DNA of 64,000 nucleotides from Sedimentitalea sp041224545 (GTDB lineage Bacteria > Pseudomonadota > Alphaproteobacteria > Rhodobacterales > Rhodobacteraceae). Of this stretch, positions 63,673-64,000 are shown piece after piece (within the stretch, counting starts at the first letter, position 1; each line of letters starts with the position of its first letter). Made by a program: the position numbers and the translations under genes. The stretch is from contig NZ_JBGFGP010000130.1 in the NCBI RefSeq assembly GCF_041224545.1, positions 1 through 64,000 on the forward strand. The letters are read 5' to 3'. Under the pieces are notes generated by a model that was not told the DNA's origin, did not search any database, and saw only the letters and a list, made by a program, of their open reading frames with translations.

Positions 63673-64000
63673 TGGGTCAACCTCAACTTGCGGATCGACG
63701 ATGCGATGGAGTCAAATGCGATCCGGATCTTTTCTCCGTTCGAGTCGCTTTTCACCTCAAAGAAATGTGAGTCGGAACTTGAGCAATACCGCAGGATATC
63801 GGCCCCTGAACTCGGCGCGTCAAAGCCGATGGTGAACACGATGATGTTGTTGTCTTTGGCAATATCGCAGATGCGTTCGGTGCGATCATTCTTGACCCAG
63901 TTGCTAACACTGTTGCGAACGTCGTGGAACCATCTCCTGTTGGCGATCGACGAGGAAAGGAAGGGATAGTAATTTTTGAAAAGGTTTGCTCTGAGACTGA
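63669..64000 (-). CDS. TadG-like protein with von Willebrand A-type domain, C-terminal part
   Basis: An open frame enters from the right edge and ends TGA at 63669-63671. The last 109 residues read as the end of a TadG protein: TERICDIAKDNNIIVFTIGF, DAPSSGADILRYCSSSDSHF, then ASSIRKLRLTQ. The vWA core and N-terminal helix lie outside the window. Overlap with the next gene indicates one tad operon on the minus strand. Confidence 0.85.
   Translation of the reverse strand, partial: SLRANLFKNYYPFLSSSIANRRWFHDVRNSVSNWVKNDRTERICDIAKDNNIIVFTIGFDAPSSGADILRYCSSSDSHFFEVKSDSNGEKIRIAFDSIASSIRKLRLTQ

Overview
The window looks like chromosome of a Rhodobacterales (Roseobacter-group) alphaproteobacterium. 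The evidence is high GC, two TRAP transporter operons, a choline choXWV importer, a VC_2705-type solute symporter with its DUF4212 partner, a PQQ alcohol dehydrogenase locus, a hom-glpX-recJ run with tRNA-Glu, and a Tad-type secretion tail. This is inferred from protein families; no database search was made.

Layout. 1-4841: a decaying region. A substrate-binding protein gene is broken by an in-frame stop and a P1/DmpA-type peptidase gene carries at least three frameshifts; an intact ABC ATPase and a TetR regulator lie between them, and 0.9 kb without a convincing gene follows. 4842-13572 (minus): an acetate cluster in transcription order acs, adk, DUF4212 subunit, symporter, CBS/DUF294 regulator, small membrane protein, membrane-anchored DnaQ-type exonuclease. 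14071-17187 (plus): a dctPQM TRAP operon. 17193-31190: a PQQ/quinoprotein alcohol oxidation module with a hybrid histidine kinase, FIST sensor and LuxR-type response regulator, a dehydrogenase with a lanthanide-type active site, a beta-propeller protein, two periplasmic binding proteins, cytochrome c PedF, a CoxG-like protein, ApbE, a NosR-like flavo-iron-sulfur membrane protein and an isolated pqqA. 31404-35869: amidase, amidohydrolase and flavin monooxygenase. 36014-40132: an arsenic operon (ArsR-ArsC fusion, GAPDH, ArsJ, ACR3). 40167-43008: choline ABC importer. 43079-46774: a second TRAP operon ending in an isocitrate-lyase/PEP-mutase enzyme. 47134-51029: a pqiAABC lipid-transport operon. 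51139-54463: divergent katG and oxyR. 54550-58830: tRNA-Glu, recJ, glpX, hom. 58909-62536: small lipoprotein, TetR, pirin, a dehydrogenase and a membrane protein. 62563-64000: two TadE-like pseudopilins and the end of a TadG-like gene.

How it fits together. Acs makes acetyl-CoA and AMP, and the neighbouring adenylate kinase can recycle that AMP, while the symporter brings in the acid. In the PQQ module the dehydrogenase would pass electrons to PedF. The NosR-like protein has a covalent-FMN motif and shares an overlapping operon with ApbE, the enzyme that attaches FMN. The two divergent promoter regions of this module share a palindromic decamer (GACCAAGGTC), which points to one regulon, perhaps under the local LuxR-type response regulator. 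I consider this module the most interesting part of the window.
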